Program-made: the position numbers and the translations under genes
Origin: CACKLF01 sp002725175
Lineage (GTDB): Bacteria > Pseudomonadota > Alphaproteobacteria > Rhodobacterales > Rhodobacteraceae
DNA length: 34,528 bases
NCBI GenBank assembly: GCA_002725175.2
Contig: PBQX02000008.1
Span: 1-34,528 of the forward strand
Direction: 5' to 3'
Shown: positions 1 to 7,696 of the stretch, in pieces
Layout: every line of letters begins with the position of its first letter
How positions within the stretch are numbered: position 1 is the first letter of the stretch
The notes under the pieces: model-generated
Told to the model about the DNA's origin: nothing
What the model saw: only the letters and a program-made list of their open reading frames with translations
The model's database searches: none

Positions 1-1
1 T

Positions 2-481
2 GGAAGACCTTTAGAGTTCTATCATGGGTTAAAAGGAAAAGCGCAAGACAGAAGAACAATTGAACTTCTGGAGATGATTGAACTGGATGAAAGCTTCATG
101 GACAGGCTTCCGAATGAACTCTCCGGAGGACAAAAGCAACGAGTGTGTCTCGCTAGAGCCCTAGCTGCTGATCCTGAAATTATAATTTGTGACGAAGTTA
201 CATCAGCTTTAGACCAAATTGTCCAAGAAGGAATTTTGAAGCTGCTCATGAAATTACAGAATGAGCTAAATGTTTCGTACCTTTTTATTACTCATGATAT
301 CTCAACAGTAAAAGCTATATCCGATGAAGTAGTAGTAATGTTTCAAGGGAAAGTGATTGAACAGGGCCCTAAAACTAAAATCTTTAGCCCNCCTCATCCA
401 GAATACACACAGCTTTTACTTTCTGCNGTTCCCGAAATGGACCCTGANTGGTTAACAAATTATCTTGATAACAAGAAATAA
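2..481 (+). CDS. Peptide/nickel-type ABC transporter ATP-binding protein (DppF/OppF-like), 5'-truncated
   Basis: This is the C-terminal part of an ABC ATPase that would energise import of a peptide-like solute at the inner membrane. The open frame runs to the left edge, so the Walker A motif and start lie outside the window. Visible are the LSGGQ signature, a Walker B motif (IIICDEVTSALD) and the H-loop (ITHD). After these comes the HPEYTQLLL segment typical of the oligopeptide-transporter C-terminal extension. A strong hairpin terminator follows the stop codon directly, so this is the last gene of a plus-strand operon whose permeases should lie upstream. The convergent next gene encodes a family-5 solute-binding protein and could be the partner, but the two are not co-transcribed. 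Family assignment is sure; substrate is unknown. Confidence 0.93.
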   Translation, partial: GRPLEFYHGLKGKAQDRRTIELLEMIELDESFMDRLPNELSGGQKQRVCLARALAADPEIIICDEVTSALDQIVQEGILKLLMKLQNELNVSYLFITHDISTVKAISDEVVVMFQGKVIEQGPKTKIFSXPHPEYTQLLLSXVPEMDPXWLTNYLDNKK

Positions 482-515
482 AAATGGCGCCTGTTGGCGC
501 CATTTAAACTTTTTT
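482..515. terminator. Bidirectional intrinsic terminator
   Basis: A perfect 10-bp stem (AAATGGCGCC at 482-491 and GGCGCCATTT at 496-505) encloses a TGTT loop. On the plus strand it is followed by a T-rich run (CTTTTTT). On the minus strand the stem is followed by TTTTTATTTC. It lies between two convergent genes, ending 1 nt after the stop of the ABC ATPase and about 20 nt before the end of the solute-binding protein gene. Its GC-rich stem stands out from the AT-rich surroundings. Confidence 0.9.
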
Positions 516-529
516 AATTATTGAATAGT

Positions 530-2125
530 TTAGCTAAACCACCAACGCTCCATCATCTTTCCNCCGTCTAGATTCCAGTTGGCAGCTGTCTGATCAGGAA
601 AAGATACACTCTTGTCCATGGCATTGATATAGTTTGCAAACATTGGACAGATTGTACCTCCATCGTCATTTATCAGGGTCTGACACTCAACATACATTTC
701 ACGTCGCTTAGCATCATCAAGTTCCGCCCTAGCAGCAATAACGAGNTCATTAAACCTCTTAGAAGAGTCTGTNCCCTTCCAAGCTGTATCATTCCACTCA
801 GTGTCATTCGTATATGCTGCGGAAAACATCCANTCCTCTGTTGGTCGTCCACCCCAGTAACATGCAGACCACCCTTTGAGATTCCAAACATTAGACCAGT
901 AGCCATCTTTTGGTTCACGAACAACTTCGATGTCCATGCCACATTCTTTTGCTGAGTTTGCAATTAATTGAGCGGCATCTACTGCTCCCGCAAAAGCTGC
1001 ATCTGAGGCTGACAGCTGAATAGTACCAGAATGTCCGGATTTCTTATAATGCTCAGCCGCTCCTTCTGGATCAAACTCTCTTTGAGGAAGCTCTGAAGCA
1101 TGAAATCTATTTGCTGTGGATATTGGGTGATCGTTACCTAGTCCACCGTATCCCAAAAGAATCTTGTCAACGAGNTCTTGTCTTTTAATTGCCAATTTTA
1201 GAGCCATTCTGAGATTATAGTTATCAAATGGTTCAACATTTAGCCTCATTGGGAATGTATAATGCAAAGTTCCAGTAACTTGCTGAATTTGCAGGTTTGG
1301 ATTCTTAGACATNAGAGCNACAGTGTTAGCTGGAACTCTATCNANCACGTGAACATCNCCATTCATNACAGCNGTGTTTCTAGCTGTTGGGTCGATTATT
1401 GATAAAATTTCTCCTGAGTCAAAATATCCCTCAGACTTCCACCAGTTGGCATANCTTGTTCCTGTAGCGACCACACCAGNATCAAATCTATCTAAGGTCA
1501 TGTAACCTGTTCCAATACCATCAGATGGGTCAATCTTTCCNCCAGTTTCAGGACAAATCGCCAAGTGATAATCACTAACAATAAAAGGAAAGTCTGCATT
1601 TGCAGAATTGAGAACCATTTTTACTGAATTTGATCCTTCCTTACTTATAGAACTAACTGCAGTTAAAAGACCTTTGGCAGCAGACTGAGATTCTTCACCC
1701 ATATGATGCTGCATAGAAGCTATTACGTCTTCAGGCGTAAGTGATTTACCGTTATGAAACTCTACACCTTTTCTAAGATGGAAAATCCAGGTTTGGCCAT
1801 CACTAGTCTCGTAGCTTTCTGCCAATTCACCTCTTAACTGTCCATCTGGTCCGACTTCAGTCAAGTGGTTTCTAATCATATAACCAACGGCATTGCTCCA
1901 ACCATTTTCAAATGTTGCTGGATCAAGTGTATCCGTAGTAGAACCATGGCCCAGAGCTACTTTCATGTGGCCACCACGACTTGGCGCTGCAAGGGCCTGA
2001 GTCGCCATTGTCATCGCTGTCGGAAGAACTACNCCAGCTGCAACGGCAGATGATATAAATTGTCGTCTATCTATACTGCCAATTAAAAGCTTTCTTTGCT
2101 GTTCTTTAAGAAATTTTTCTTTCAT
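530..2125 (-). CDS. Tat-exported ABC transporter substrate-binding protein, family 5 (peptide/opine type)
   Basis: This 531-residue periplasmic solute-binding protein should capture a peptide, opine or similar solute for an ABC importer. The N-terminus carries a twin-arginine signal: DRRQFISS with the two arginines at residues 20-21, a hydrophobic stretch, and an AxA-type cleavage site near residue 46. The mature part begins with the family-5 pattern (LDPATFENGW, then a VEFHNGKSLTPEDV segment). Length matches the family. A good ribosome-binding site (GAGGGGAG) precedes the ATG by a few bases. The gene is transcribed alone toward a bidirectional terminator and converges with an ABC ATPase of the matching class, so any functional pairing would cross two transcription units. 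Substrate cannot be read from the sequence. Confidence 0.92.
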   Translation of the reverse strand: MKEKFLKEQQRKLLIGSIDRRQFISSAVAAXVVLPTAMTMATQALAAPSRGGHMKVALGHGSTTDTLDPATFENGWSNAVGYMIRNHLTEVGPDGQLRGELAESYETSDGQTWIFHLRKGVEFHNGKSLTPEDVIASMQHHMGEESQSAAKGLLTAVSSISKEGSNSVKMVLNSANADFPFIVSDYHLAICPETXGKIDPSDGIGTGYMTLDRFDXGVVATGTXYANWWKSEGYFDSGEILSIIDPTARNXAXMNXDVHVXDRVPANTXAXMSKNPNLQIQQVTGTLHYTFPMRLNVEPFDNYNLRMALKLAIKRQXLVDKILLGYGGLGNDHPISTANRFHASELPQREFDPEGAAEHYKKSGHSGTIQLSASDAAFAGAVDAAQLIANSAKECGMDIEVVREPKDGYWSNVWNLKGWSACYWGGRPTEXWMFSAAYTNDTEWNDTAWKXTDSSKRFNXLVIAARAELDDAKRREMYVECQTLINDDGGTICPMFANYINAMDKSVSFPDQTAANWNLDXGKMMERWWFS

Positions 2126-2197
2126 TTGATCTCCCCTCGAAATCTTTTTAGTTTATTCTGTTGAATTAAATTTTCANATATTTAACGTATGAATGCA

Positions 2198-2225
2198 ATT
2201 ATACATGCTACAATCATAAAAACAA
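2198..2225 (-). promoter_or_regulatory. Candidate promoter of the substrate-binding protein gene
   Basis: On the minus strand a perfect TATAAT (2203-2198) lies 16 bp downstream of TTGTTT (2225-2220), which matches only the first half of the -35 consensus. It would give a leader of roughly 65 nt before the ATG at 2125. The 169-bp spacer is divergent, shared with the FMN oxidase gene. The call rests on the -10 box alone and AT-rich DNA yields such boxes by chance. Confidence 0.35.
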
Positions 2226-2294
2226 GTTTACTATCTCTCAATTTTNAGACAAAAGCATATAAGATCCTTNAACTGCATAGTAATTATTAGCNTT

Positions 2295-3428
2295 ATGAAT
2301 ACATTTTCAGGAAATAGATATATCAATTCTTTTGAAGAAACNCGCNAGCTAGCNAGAAAGAANCTTCCNAAATTTATATTTGAATATATAGATGGNTCAG
2401 CNGGAACTGAATACGGTGAAAAAAATAATAGACAAAAACTAAAAGAAATTCAGCTAAAGCCAGAAATATTAAAAAATATTAGCAATATTAGTACNAANCN
2501 AAAATTTCTTGGTGAGAATATTCAGTTGCCTTTTGGCATAGCNCCTATGGGCATGTGTCAATTTGTNCACCCCAGAGCAGATCGTTATCTGGCTTGCTTA
2601 GGTAGAGANAGANAAATACCAATATGCGTTTCAACCGTTGCNTCTGAATCCCTTGAAAATTATTGGGAATTNTCCGAGGGAAATGCTTGGTTTCAGCTGT
2701 ATGTGCATTCAGATATTAATTTCGCTATTGCATTAGTTAAAAGAGCAAAAAAAGTTGGTTATAAAAAACTCATTCTTACTGTTGATGTGCCNGCTCTAGG
2801 AAGACGCCCAAGAGAAGAAATAGCNGGATTCAAAGTNCCNTTCANATTAACNCCTCAAACTTTTCTTGATTGNGCNNTCCATCCGAAATGGTCTATTTCA
2901 AATCTTTTGGCAGGAGTTCCACAGCCAGGAAATTTTGGAAAAAATGCNTTTGACCGGTCTGGGGGCAGAGGAATAATNGACTGGAAATTTTTGAAAAGNC
3001 TCNGAGATTTATGGGAAGGNGAGCTNATTNTNAAAGGCATTTTAAATGTAGAAGATAGTGTAAAAGCCATATCTTTTGGTGTAGATGCAATTCAAGTTTC
3101 NGGTCATGGAGGTCGACAACTAGACTCCATGCCAGCTCCAATAGAAATGCTTTATCAAATAAAAAAAGAATTAAAGAACAAGGGTAAGATAATTTTTGAC
3201 ACAGGAATAAGAAGTGGGGAAGATGTAGTCAAGGCTTACTCTTTAGGGGCTGATTTTGTAATGATTGGAAGACCTGCATTAATGGCAATGGCTGCATATG
3301 AGAAAACTGGCTTATATGAAATGGTCGACCTTATAAANCATGAAACAGCAATAACTATGGCNCAATTGGGTAAAACAATTATGTCAGACCTATCAATGAA
3401 AAATGTTTTCAGAACCCCATTTCAATAG
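2295..3428 (+). CDS. FMN-dependent alpha-hydroxy-acid oxidase/dehydrogenase (LldD/glycolate oxidase family)
   Basis: This 377-residue TIM-barrel flavoprotein should oxidise a 2-hydroxy acid to the 2-oxo acid. Family motifs appear in order: the YIDGSAGTE-like N-terminal segment, PMGMCQF, WFQLYVH, LTVDVPALGRR and KGILNVEDS. The active-site motif SGHGGRQLD has its histidine at residue 271 and arginine at 274, and is followed by FDTGIRSGEDVVKA and MIGRPALM. The usual SNHGGRQ reads SGHGGRQ here, so an asparagine near the catalytic base is a glycine. The next gene, 14 bp downstream, encodes a ThDP enzyme. That order (hydroxyacid oxidation then 2-oxoacid decarboxylation) resembles the mandelate pathway, but substrate is unknown. 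Many Ns fall on third codon positions. Family is sure, specificity is not. Confidence 0.92.
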   Translation: MNTFSGNRYINSFEEXRXLXRKXLXKFIFEYIDXSXGTEYGEKNNRQKLKEIQLKPEILKNISNISXXXKFLGENIQLPFGIXPMGMCQFXHPRADRYLACLGRXRXIPICVSTVXSESLENYWEXSEGNAWFQLYVHSDINFAIALVKRAKKVGYKKLILTVDVXALGRRPREEIXGFKXXFXLXPQTFLDXXXHPKWSISNLLAGVPQPGNFGKNXFDRSGGRGIXDWKFLKXLXDLWEXEXIXKGILNVEDSVKAISFGVDAIQVXGHGGRQLDSMPAPIEMLYQIKKELKNKGKIIFDTGIRSGEDVVKAYSLGADFVMIGRPALMAMAAYEKTGLYEMVDLIXHETAITMXQLGKTIMSDLSMKNVFRTPFQ

Positions 3429-3442
3429 GAAATATATGTAAT

Positions 3443-5188
3443 ATGTCAAACAAGATGATTAGAGGCGGTCAACTGCTAGCTAGAAGCTTGAAACAAAAAA
3501 ATATTGAGCATGTATTTACTCTTTCTGGCGGCTTTTGCAATCCGGCCCTAGAAGGCTTTATGGAATGTCAAATCCCAGTCATAAATTGCCCACATGAACA
3601 GATAGCTGGCCATTTAGCAGATGGNCATACGCGAATTACTAGAAANCCTACTGTTTGTCTGGTTGGCCCTGAAGGCTTTTCAAACGCAGTTCCTGCCATG
3701 ATGGAAGCTTGGGGAGAGCGATCTCCAGTAATATTTGTTACTGGTTCTAGCACATTAAAAAGGCAGGGCGCTGGAGGTTTTAAAGAAATAGATGACGTTG
3801 CAATTGCCGCACCTCTAACAAAATATAGCATTTCGGTGACAGATGGGAATAGAATTCCGGAATTTGTTCAAAGGGCCTGGAATATGGCTCTAGAAGGNTA
3901 TCCAGGCCCTGTGCACCTTAGTATTCCAGTTGACATTATGTTTTCTTCTTTTTCGGACTCTNGCTCAAAAGGTGAGCGTCCGTTCAGCNAGAATCCTAGA
4001 GTAATTCCAAAAGCATTTCCTGATCCTAAACAATTTAATGTAATCTCTGAAAANTTAAAAAANTCAAAAAAACCTGTACTTNTNGGTGGGCATGGAATTT
4101 GGTGGGCAAAAGCAGAAAAAAATCTTTCAGATCTAGCAGAACGATTATCCATTCCTATCTTTAACGTGCCATACCATCAAAAACTTCTCCCTGAGACAAA
4201 TAAATGNTATATGGGGCTTGCAGATTTTCACCAATACTCCCCTTCAAAATATGCTATTCACAATTCTGACTGCATTATNATGGTAGGCGGGAAGTTAGAT
4301 AACCAAATGAATTTTGGGAATCCTCCCTTTTTTCCTGAAAAAACAGATCTAATATGCGTTAATGGCTCGCATGAAGAACTCCAATTTAATATGGCTGCGG
4401 ATCAGATACTTTTATCAGATCCTAATGCATTTTTTGAAGGACTATTAAATATNGCTGAAGATANCAAAAGCACGGACAAAAAAACCTGGCTTGAGGATAA
4501 TCAAAACAAGCGATCTCAATGGGTTATTGAGCATTTAAGGAATCTTGAACTGACTACCGGATCTGACAAATGGCCCAAGGATGCCATTCACCCTCTTCAA
4601 TTGTCTATCAATGTTCAGGAAGCAATGTCTGATGGCGATCACCTTGTATTTGATGGAGGCAATACCCACTTTTGGTCAGAAATAGCTGTAAATCTTGTTG
4701 GAAAAAAAAATCATTTATCCCTAGGGAGTGTCATGCATCCTGGCTCGTATAGTCTTTTAGGCGTCGGTGTCTCGTTTGCTCTTTCGGCAAAAAGGTTAAA
4801 TCCAAAAGAAAANGTAGTTCTCATAACCGGAGATGGTGCTTTTCTATCTGGAGGTCTTTCAATAGAAGCTGCATTTCAAGAAAATTTACCAATAGTGGTA
4901 ATTGTTGACAACAATGGAGGATTAGATTGTATTTCCCAGCAGCAAGAAAGGCTTTTTTCNTCAGGAACTCANTTTGCCACCGATTTTAGAGATATTCCTT
5001 TTCATGATCTTGTTAAAGGATTNGGAGGATACGGCGAATTGGTTACAAAAAGCTCTGAAATTATTCCATCTGTAAAGAGAGCTATTAAAAGTGGAAAACC
5101 TGCATGCATTAATGTGAAAACTAAGGGAGTAATTAGCCCAATTGTGGAAGCTACCAGTGACAAAAGAGACAANGCATCAATAGAATAA
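3443..5188 (+). CDS. Thiamine diphosphate-dependent decarboxylase/lyase (acetolactate synthase-like superfamily)
   Basis: This 581-residue protein has the three-domain layout of the acetolactate synthase, benzoylformate decarboxylase and oxalyl-CoA decarboxylase superfamily. The catalytic glutamate that activates the cofactor is E52 in PHEQIAGHLADG. The middle domain holds a KPVLxGGHG segment. The ThDP/Mg motif GDGAFLSGG starts near residue 463 and ends in VDNN near residue 490. Placement just after an FMN hydroxyacid oxidase suggests it removes CO2 (or a formyl unit) from the 2-oxo acid made upstream; that is inference. The next gene starts 1 nt after the stop, so translation is probably coupled. 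I do not see the residues needed to assign it to a named member such as benzoylformate decarboxylase or 2-hydroxyacyl-CoA lyase. Confidence 0.9.
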   Translation: MSNKMIRGGQLLARSLKQKNIEHVFTLSGGFCNPALEGFMECQIPVINCPHEQIAGHLADXHTRITRXPTVCLVGPEGFSNAVPAMMEAWGERSPVIFVTGSSTLKRQGAGGFKEIDDVAIAAPLTKYSISVTDGNRIPEFVQRAWNMALEXYPGPVHLSIPVDIMFSSFSDSXSKGERPFSXNPRVIPKAFPDPKQFNVISEXLKXSKKPVLXGGHGIWWAKAEKNLSDLAERLSIPIFNVPYHQKLLPETNKXYMGLADFHQYSPSKYAIHNSDCIXMVGGKLDNQMNFGNPPFFPEKTDLICVNGSHEELQFNMAADQILLSDPNAFFEGLLNXAEDXKSTDKKTWLEDNQNKRSQWVIEHLRNLELTTGSDKWPKDAIHPLQLSINVQEAMSDGDHLVFDGGNTHFWSEIAVNLVGKKNHLSLGSVMHPGSYSLLGVGVSFALSAKRLNPKEXVVLITGDGAFLSGGLSIEAAFQENLPIVVIVDNNGGLDCISQQQERLFXSGTXFATDFRDIPFHDLVKGXGGYGELVTKSSEIIPSVKRAIKSGKPACINVKTKGVISPIVEATSDKRDXASIE

Positions 5189-5189
5189 A

Positions 5190-5528
5190 ATGGCACAAAT
5201 AACCACACATACTCTCAATGCTCTTGATGGAACCCACGCCTCAAATGTAGAGGTCAAACTAAGTTTTCGCGGTACAGAAATATTTTCTGGAGTAACAGAT
5301 GAGGGTGGTAGATTAAAATTTGATATAGATATTTCATCATATCAAAGTACAGATGAATTTATTCTAAGTTTTGGCATTGGAAAACTGTTTAGNCTAAAGA
5401 AGAAGAATAAATCTGGGGTACAAGTAAACTATGCAGCTTTATCGTTACAAATGCCTGATAAAGATGGCCAGTATCACATACCTGTAATTATGTCTCCCAA
5501 CGGCTGTTCATTCTGGTGGTCAGGCTAA
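5190..5528 (+). CDS. Transthyretin-like / 5-hydroxyisourate hydrolase-like protein with altered C-terminal tetrapeptide
   Basis: This 112-residue protein has the length and layout of HIU hydrolase (transthyretin-related). The N-terminal ITTHTLNALDG keeps the first catalytic histidine, TDEGGRL keeps the arginine, and GQYHIPVIMSP near the end keeps the second histidine. The invariant YRGS tail of true HIU hydrolases is replaced by WWSG, so the tail arginine is lost. That suggests a changed substrate or a non-enzymatic role. The gene starts 1 nt after the ThDP enzyme stop, and its TAA overlaps the next ATG (TAATG), which points to translational coupling in one complex or pathway. No other urate-pathway gene is in the window. 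Family call is good; function is open. Confidence 0.8.
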   Translation: MAQITTHTLNALDGTHASNVEVKLSFRGTEIFSGVTDEGGRLKFDIDISSYQSTDEFILSFGIGKLFXLKKKNKSGVQVNYAALSLQMPDKDGQYHIPVIMSPNGCSFWWSG

Positions 5529-6667
5529 TGGCCAAAGAAGTTAATTTAAAGCAAGATGGTTTAAATTTTTCCCGCCGTCTTAGGCGTACACCTTTCACTT
5601 CAAGTGTTGAAAAATACGGGGTGAAAGGTTTTTCAGTGGTAAACCATGCCCTCTTACCTAAAGCATTTTCAACAAGNATAGAAGAAGATTATTGGCATTT
5701 AAGATCTGCTGTTCAAATTTGGGATGTCGGTGTCCAGCGCCAGGTTGAGATAATGGGTCCAGACGCGTCAAAATTTGTGCAATATATGACCCCAAGATCT
5801 CTTGAAAAAATGAAAGTTGGAAACTGTTACTATATCCCTTTAATTGATGAAAATGGGGGGATGGTTAATGACCCAGTTTTACTCAAACATTCCGAAACAC
5901 ATTACTGGCTTTCAATTGCTGATTCTGATGTTCTACTTTGGGCGAAAGGATTAGCACTCGGCTTAAAGGNNAATGTTTCAATAAANGAACCTGATGTTTG
6001 GCCTCTTGCTATTCAGGGCCCACTTGCAAAGGATTTATTGTCAGAAGTATTTGGTGACTTCATAAAGGATATTAAATTCTTTAAATTTAGTAAGATTCAA
6101 TTTGAAGGATCTACACAAATTATAGCAAGATCTGGGTACTCGAANCAAGATGGGTTTGAGATTTATCTCCAAGGGTTTGATCTCGGTGAACGCCTATGGG
6201 AACTTTTATGGGAAAAAGGAGAAAAATATAATATAGCTCCCGGNTGNCCCAATCTTATTGATCGAATTGAAGCAGGATTANTGTCCTATGGAAACGAAAT
6301 AACNTTGGACACATCCCCACTAGAAGTTGGAATGGAAGGTTTCTGTAACTCCGATTTTTCACATGATTTTGTAGGAAAACCTGCTTTAAGAGAACTCCAA
6401 AAAAAGGGTGTTATAAAAAAAATAAAAGGTATTATTTTTGATGTTCCNCCGTGCCCACCCTGCACTCAACCTTGGGCACTCTTAAATGAAAATAAAATGA
6501 AAATAGGCCAAATAACTTCCGCTGTTTTTTCACCAAGAATTAGAAAAAATATTGGGTTGGGTTTAGTTAATAAGCCTTTTTGGAACAATGATACAAACGT
6601 CTTTNTAGANATTCCTAAGTCAAAAAGTTTAGCTAAAGGNATAGTTTCGAGCCTGCCTTTCAAATAA
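5528..6667 (+). CDS. DmdA-like / GcvT-family tetrahydrofolate-dependent methyltransferase (DMSP demethylase-like)
   Basis: This 379-residue aminomethyltransferase-fold protein probably moves a methyl group from a methylated substrate to tetrahydrofolate. From memory it follows the Pelagibacter DMSP demethylase DmdA closely: RRLRRTPF at the N-terminus, EEDYWHLR, QIWDVGVQRQVEI, LIDENGGMVNDP, WLSIADSDV, AIQGP, IARSGYS and PNLIDRIEAG. It therefore belongs to the DmdA branch rather than being a glycine cleavage T-protein; no gcvH or gcvP is near. I chose ATG 5528, which overlaps the previous stop, over an in-frame GTG at 5516. The context is unusual for DmdA, because none of the usual DmdB/C/D genes follow. 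It may instead demethylate whatever the upstream oxidase and ThDP enzyme process. Confidence 0.85.
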   Translation: MAKEVNLKQDGLNFSRRLRRTPFTSSVEKYGVKGFSVVNHALLPKAFSTXIEEDYWHLRSAVQIWDVGVQRQVEIMGPDASKFVQYMTPRSLEKMKVGNCYYIPLIDENGGMVNDPVLLKHSETHYWLSIADSDVLLWAKGLALGLKXNVSIXEPDVWPLAIQGPLAKDLLSEVFGDFIKDIKFFKFSKIQFEGSTQIIARSGYSXQDGFEIYLQGFDLGERLWELLWEKGEKYNIAPXXPNLIDRIEAGLXSYGNEIXLDTSPLEVGMEGFCNSDFSHDFVGKPALRELQKKGVIKKIKGIIFDVXPCPPCTQPWALLNENKMKIGQITSAVFSPRIRKNIGLGLVNKPFWNNDTNVFXXIPKSKSLAKXIVSSLPFK

Positions 6668-6677
6668 CTCCTTGGGT

Positions 6678-7598
6678 TTACCTATCTTCAATTAATTCTA
6701 ATATTGAGTCTTTTATCCTTACAAAACTAGCCCGCGCCTTTTTGCTAGAATGCCTCGCTCTAAGGTANCCATGAACCAATCCAAGCTCAAGATACCATTT
6801 TGATCTTCCACCCGCTTTCCGTATCTTTTTACAATATTCACCACCTTCATCAGATAAAGGATCAAACTCCGCGCTAAATACTATGGTATTAGGTAAGTTC
6901 TCAAAGTCTTTACTCTGAAGTACAAGCCCAGATCGAAATTCTCCTTTACTTGGATTAGGAAAAATTATGTCTCTATAGAATTCTATTTCATTTCGACTTA
7001 ATAAAGGAGCATTAGCATGGCGAACGTAGGAACCNTTATTACTATCTCCCCCTAAACCTGGATAAATCAAGACTTGCCCAAGTATNTTTGGCATTTCTGT
7101 GTCTCTGAAATGAACAGANAGATTTGCNGCCAGTGTTCCCCCAGCNCTATCTCCCACCAAAACTATAGAAGAATCTGAAGGTGACATTTTCTCAATAACT
7201 TTTACACAATCTCCCAAAGCGTCGTAAAATGAAAACTCTGGCGCTAAACTATAGTCTATTGAAATAACTTTCATCTTTGTAAGATCAGCCAATTCAGAAC
7301 ANACATCATCGTGACTATCCAANCCGCCAAGAANAAAACCTCCCCCATGCATATAAAATATAGTTACAGACCCTTCCGGTTCGGGCATATAGCTGCGAAT
7401 AGGGACATGCGAAACTACCTCATCAGNAACATTCAAATTTGAAGGACGNCCTGAGTAAAAAAATTCAGCCATCTCATTATATTTTTTTCTATGATCTTCA
7501 GTTGTTGAGTTTATAGAGTTACTAGAATAAAGGGATTCTGTTTTTTCCACAAAATCCAACATTTCTTTATCAAGTAATTTCCTATATTTTTCTTCCAT
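6678..7598 (-). CDS. Alpha/beta hydrolase, hormone-sensitive-lipase family (type IV esterase)
   Basis: This 306-residue cytoplasmic esterase should hydrolyse short acyl or carboxyl esters. It shows the HGGG oxyanion-hole motif at residues 84-87 (FYMHGGGF). The nucleophile elbow is GDSAGG with S151; its codon is AGN, read as serine from context. The acid residue is D246 in AEFDPLSDEG and the catalytic histidine is H276 in GLVH. The residues 1-60 form a helical cap segment usual for the HSL group. It converges with the DmdA-like gene, 10 bp apart, and diverges from the EamA transporter gene. Natural substrate is not evident. Confidence 0.92.
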   Translation of the reverse strand: MEEKYRKLLDKEMLDFVEKTESLYSSNSINSTTEDHRKKYNEMAEFFYSXRPSNLNVXDEVVSHVPIRSYMPEPEGSVTIFYMHGGGFXLGXLDSHDDXCSELADLTKMKVISIDYSLAPEFSFYDALGDCVKVIEKMSPSDSSIVLVGDXAGGTLXANXSVHFRDTEMPXILGQVLIYPGLGGDSNXGSYVRHANAPLLSRNEIEFYRDIIFPNPSKGEFRSGLVLQSKDFENLPNTIVFSAEFDPLSDEGGEYCKKIRKAGGRSKWYLELGLVHXYLRARHSSKKARASFVRIKDSILELIEDR

Positions 7599-7696
7599 GG
7601 TGCCTTAAGATATTTTGAGGATCAGTCTTATGCGAATTAATTTGCAAAGCAATAAAATTCATCCATAGTACTTTTACGTTTTCAGAAAGTATCCCT

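Noticed and set aside
5516..5527. GTG start four codons upstream of the DmdA-like gene
   Set aside because: The ATG at 5528 overlaps the preceding TAA, a typical coupled start.
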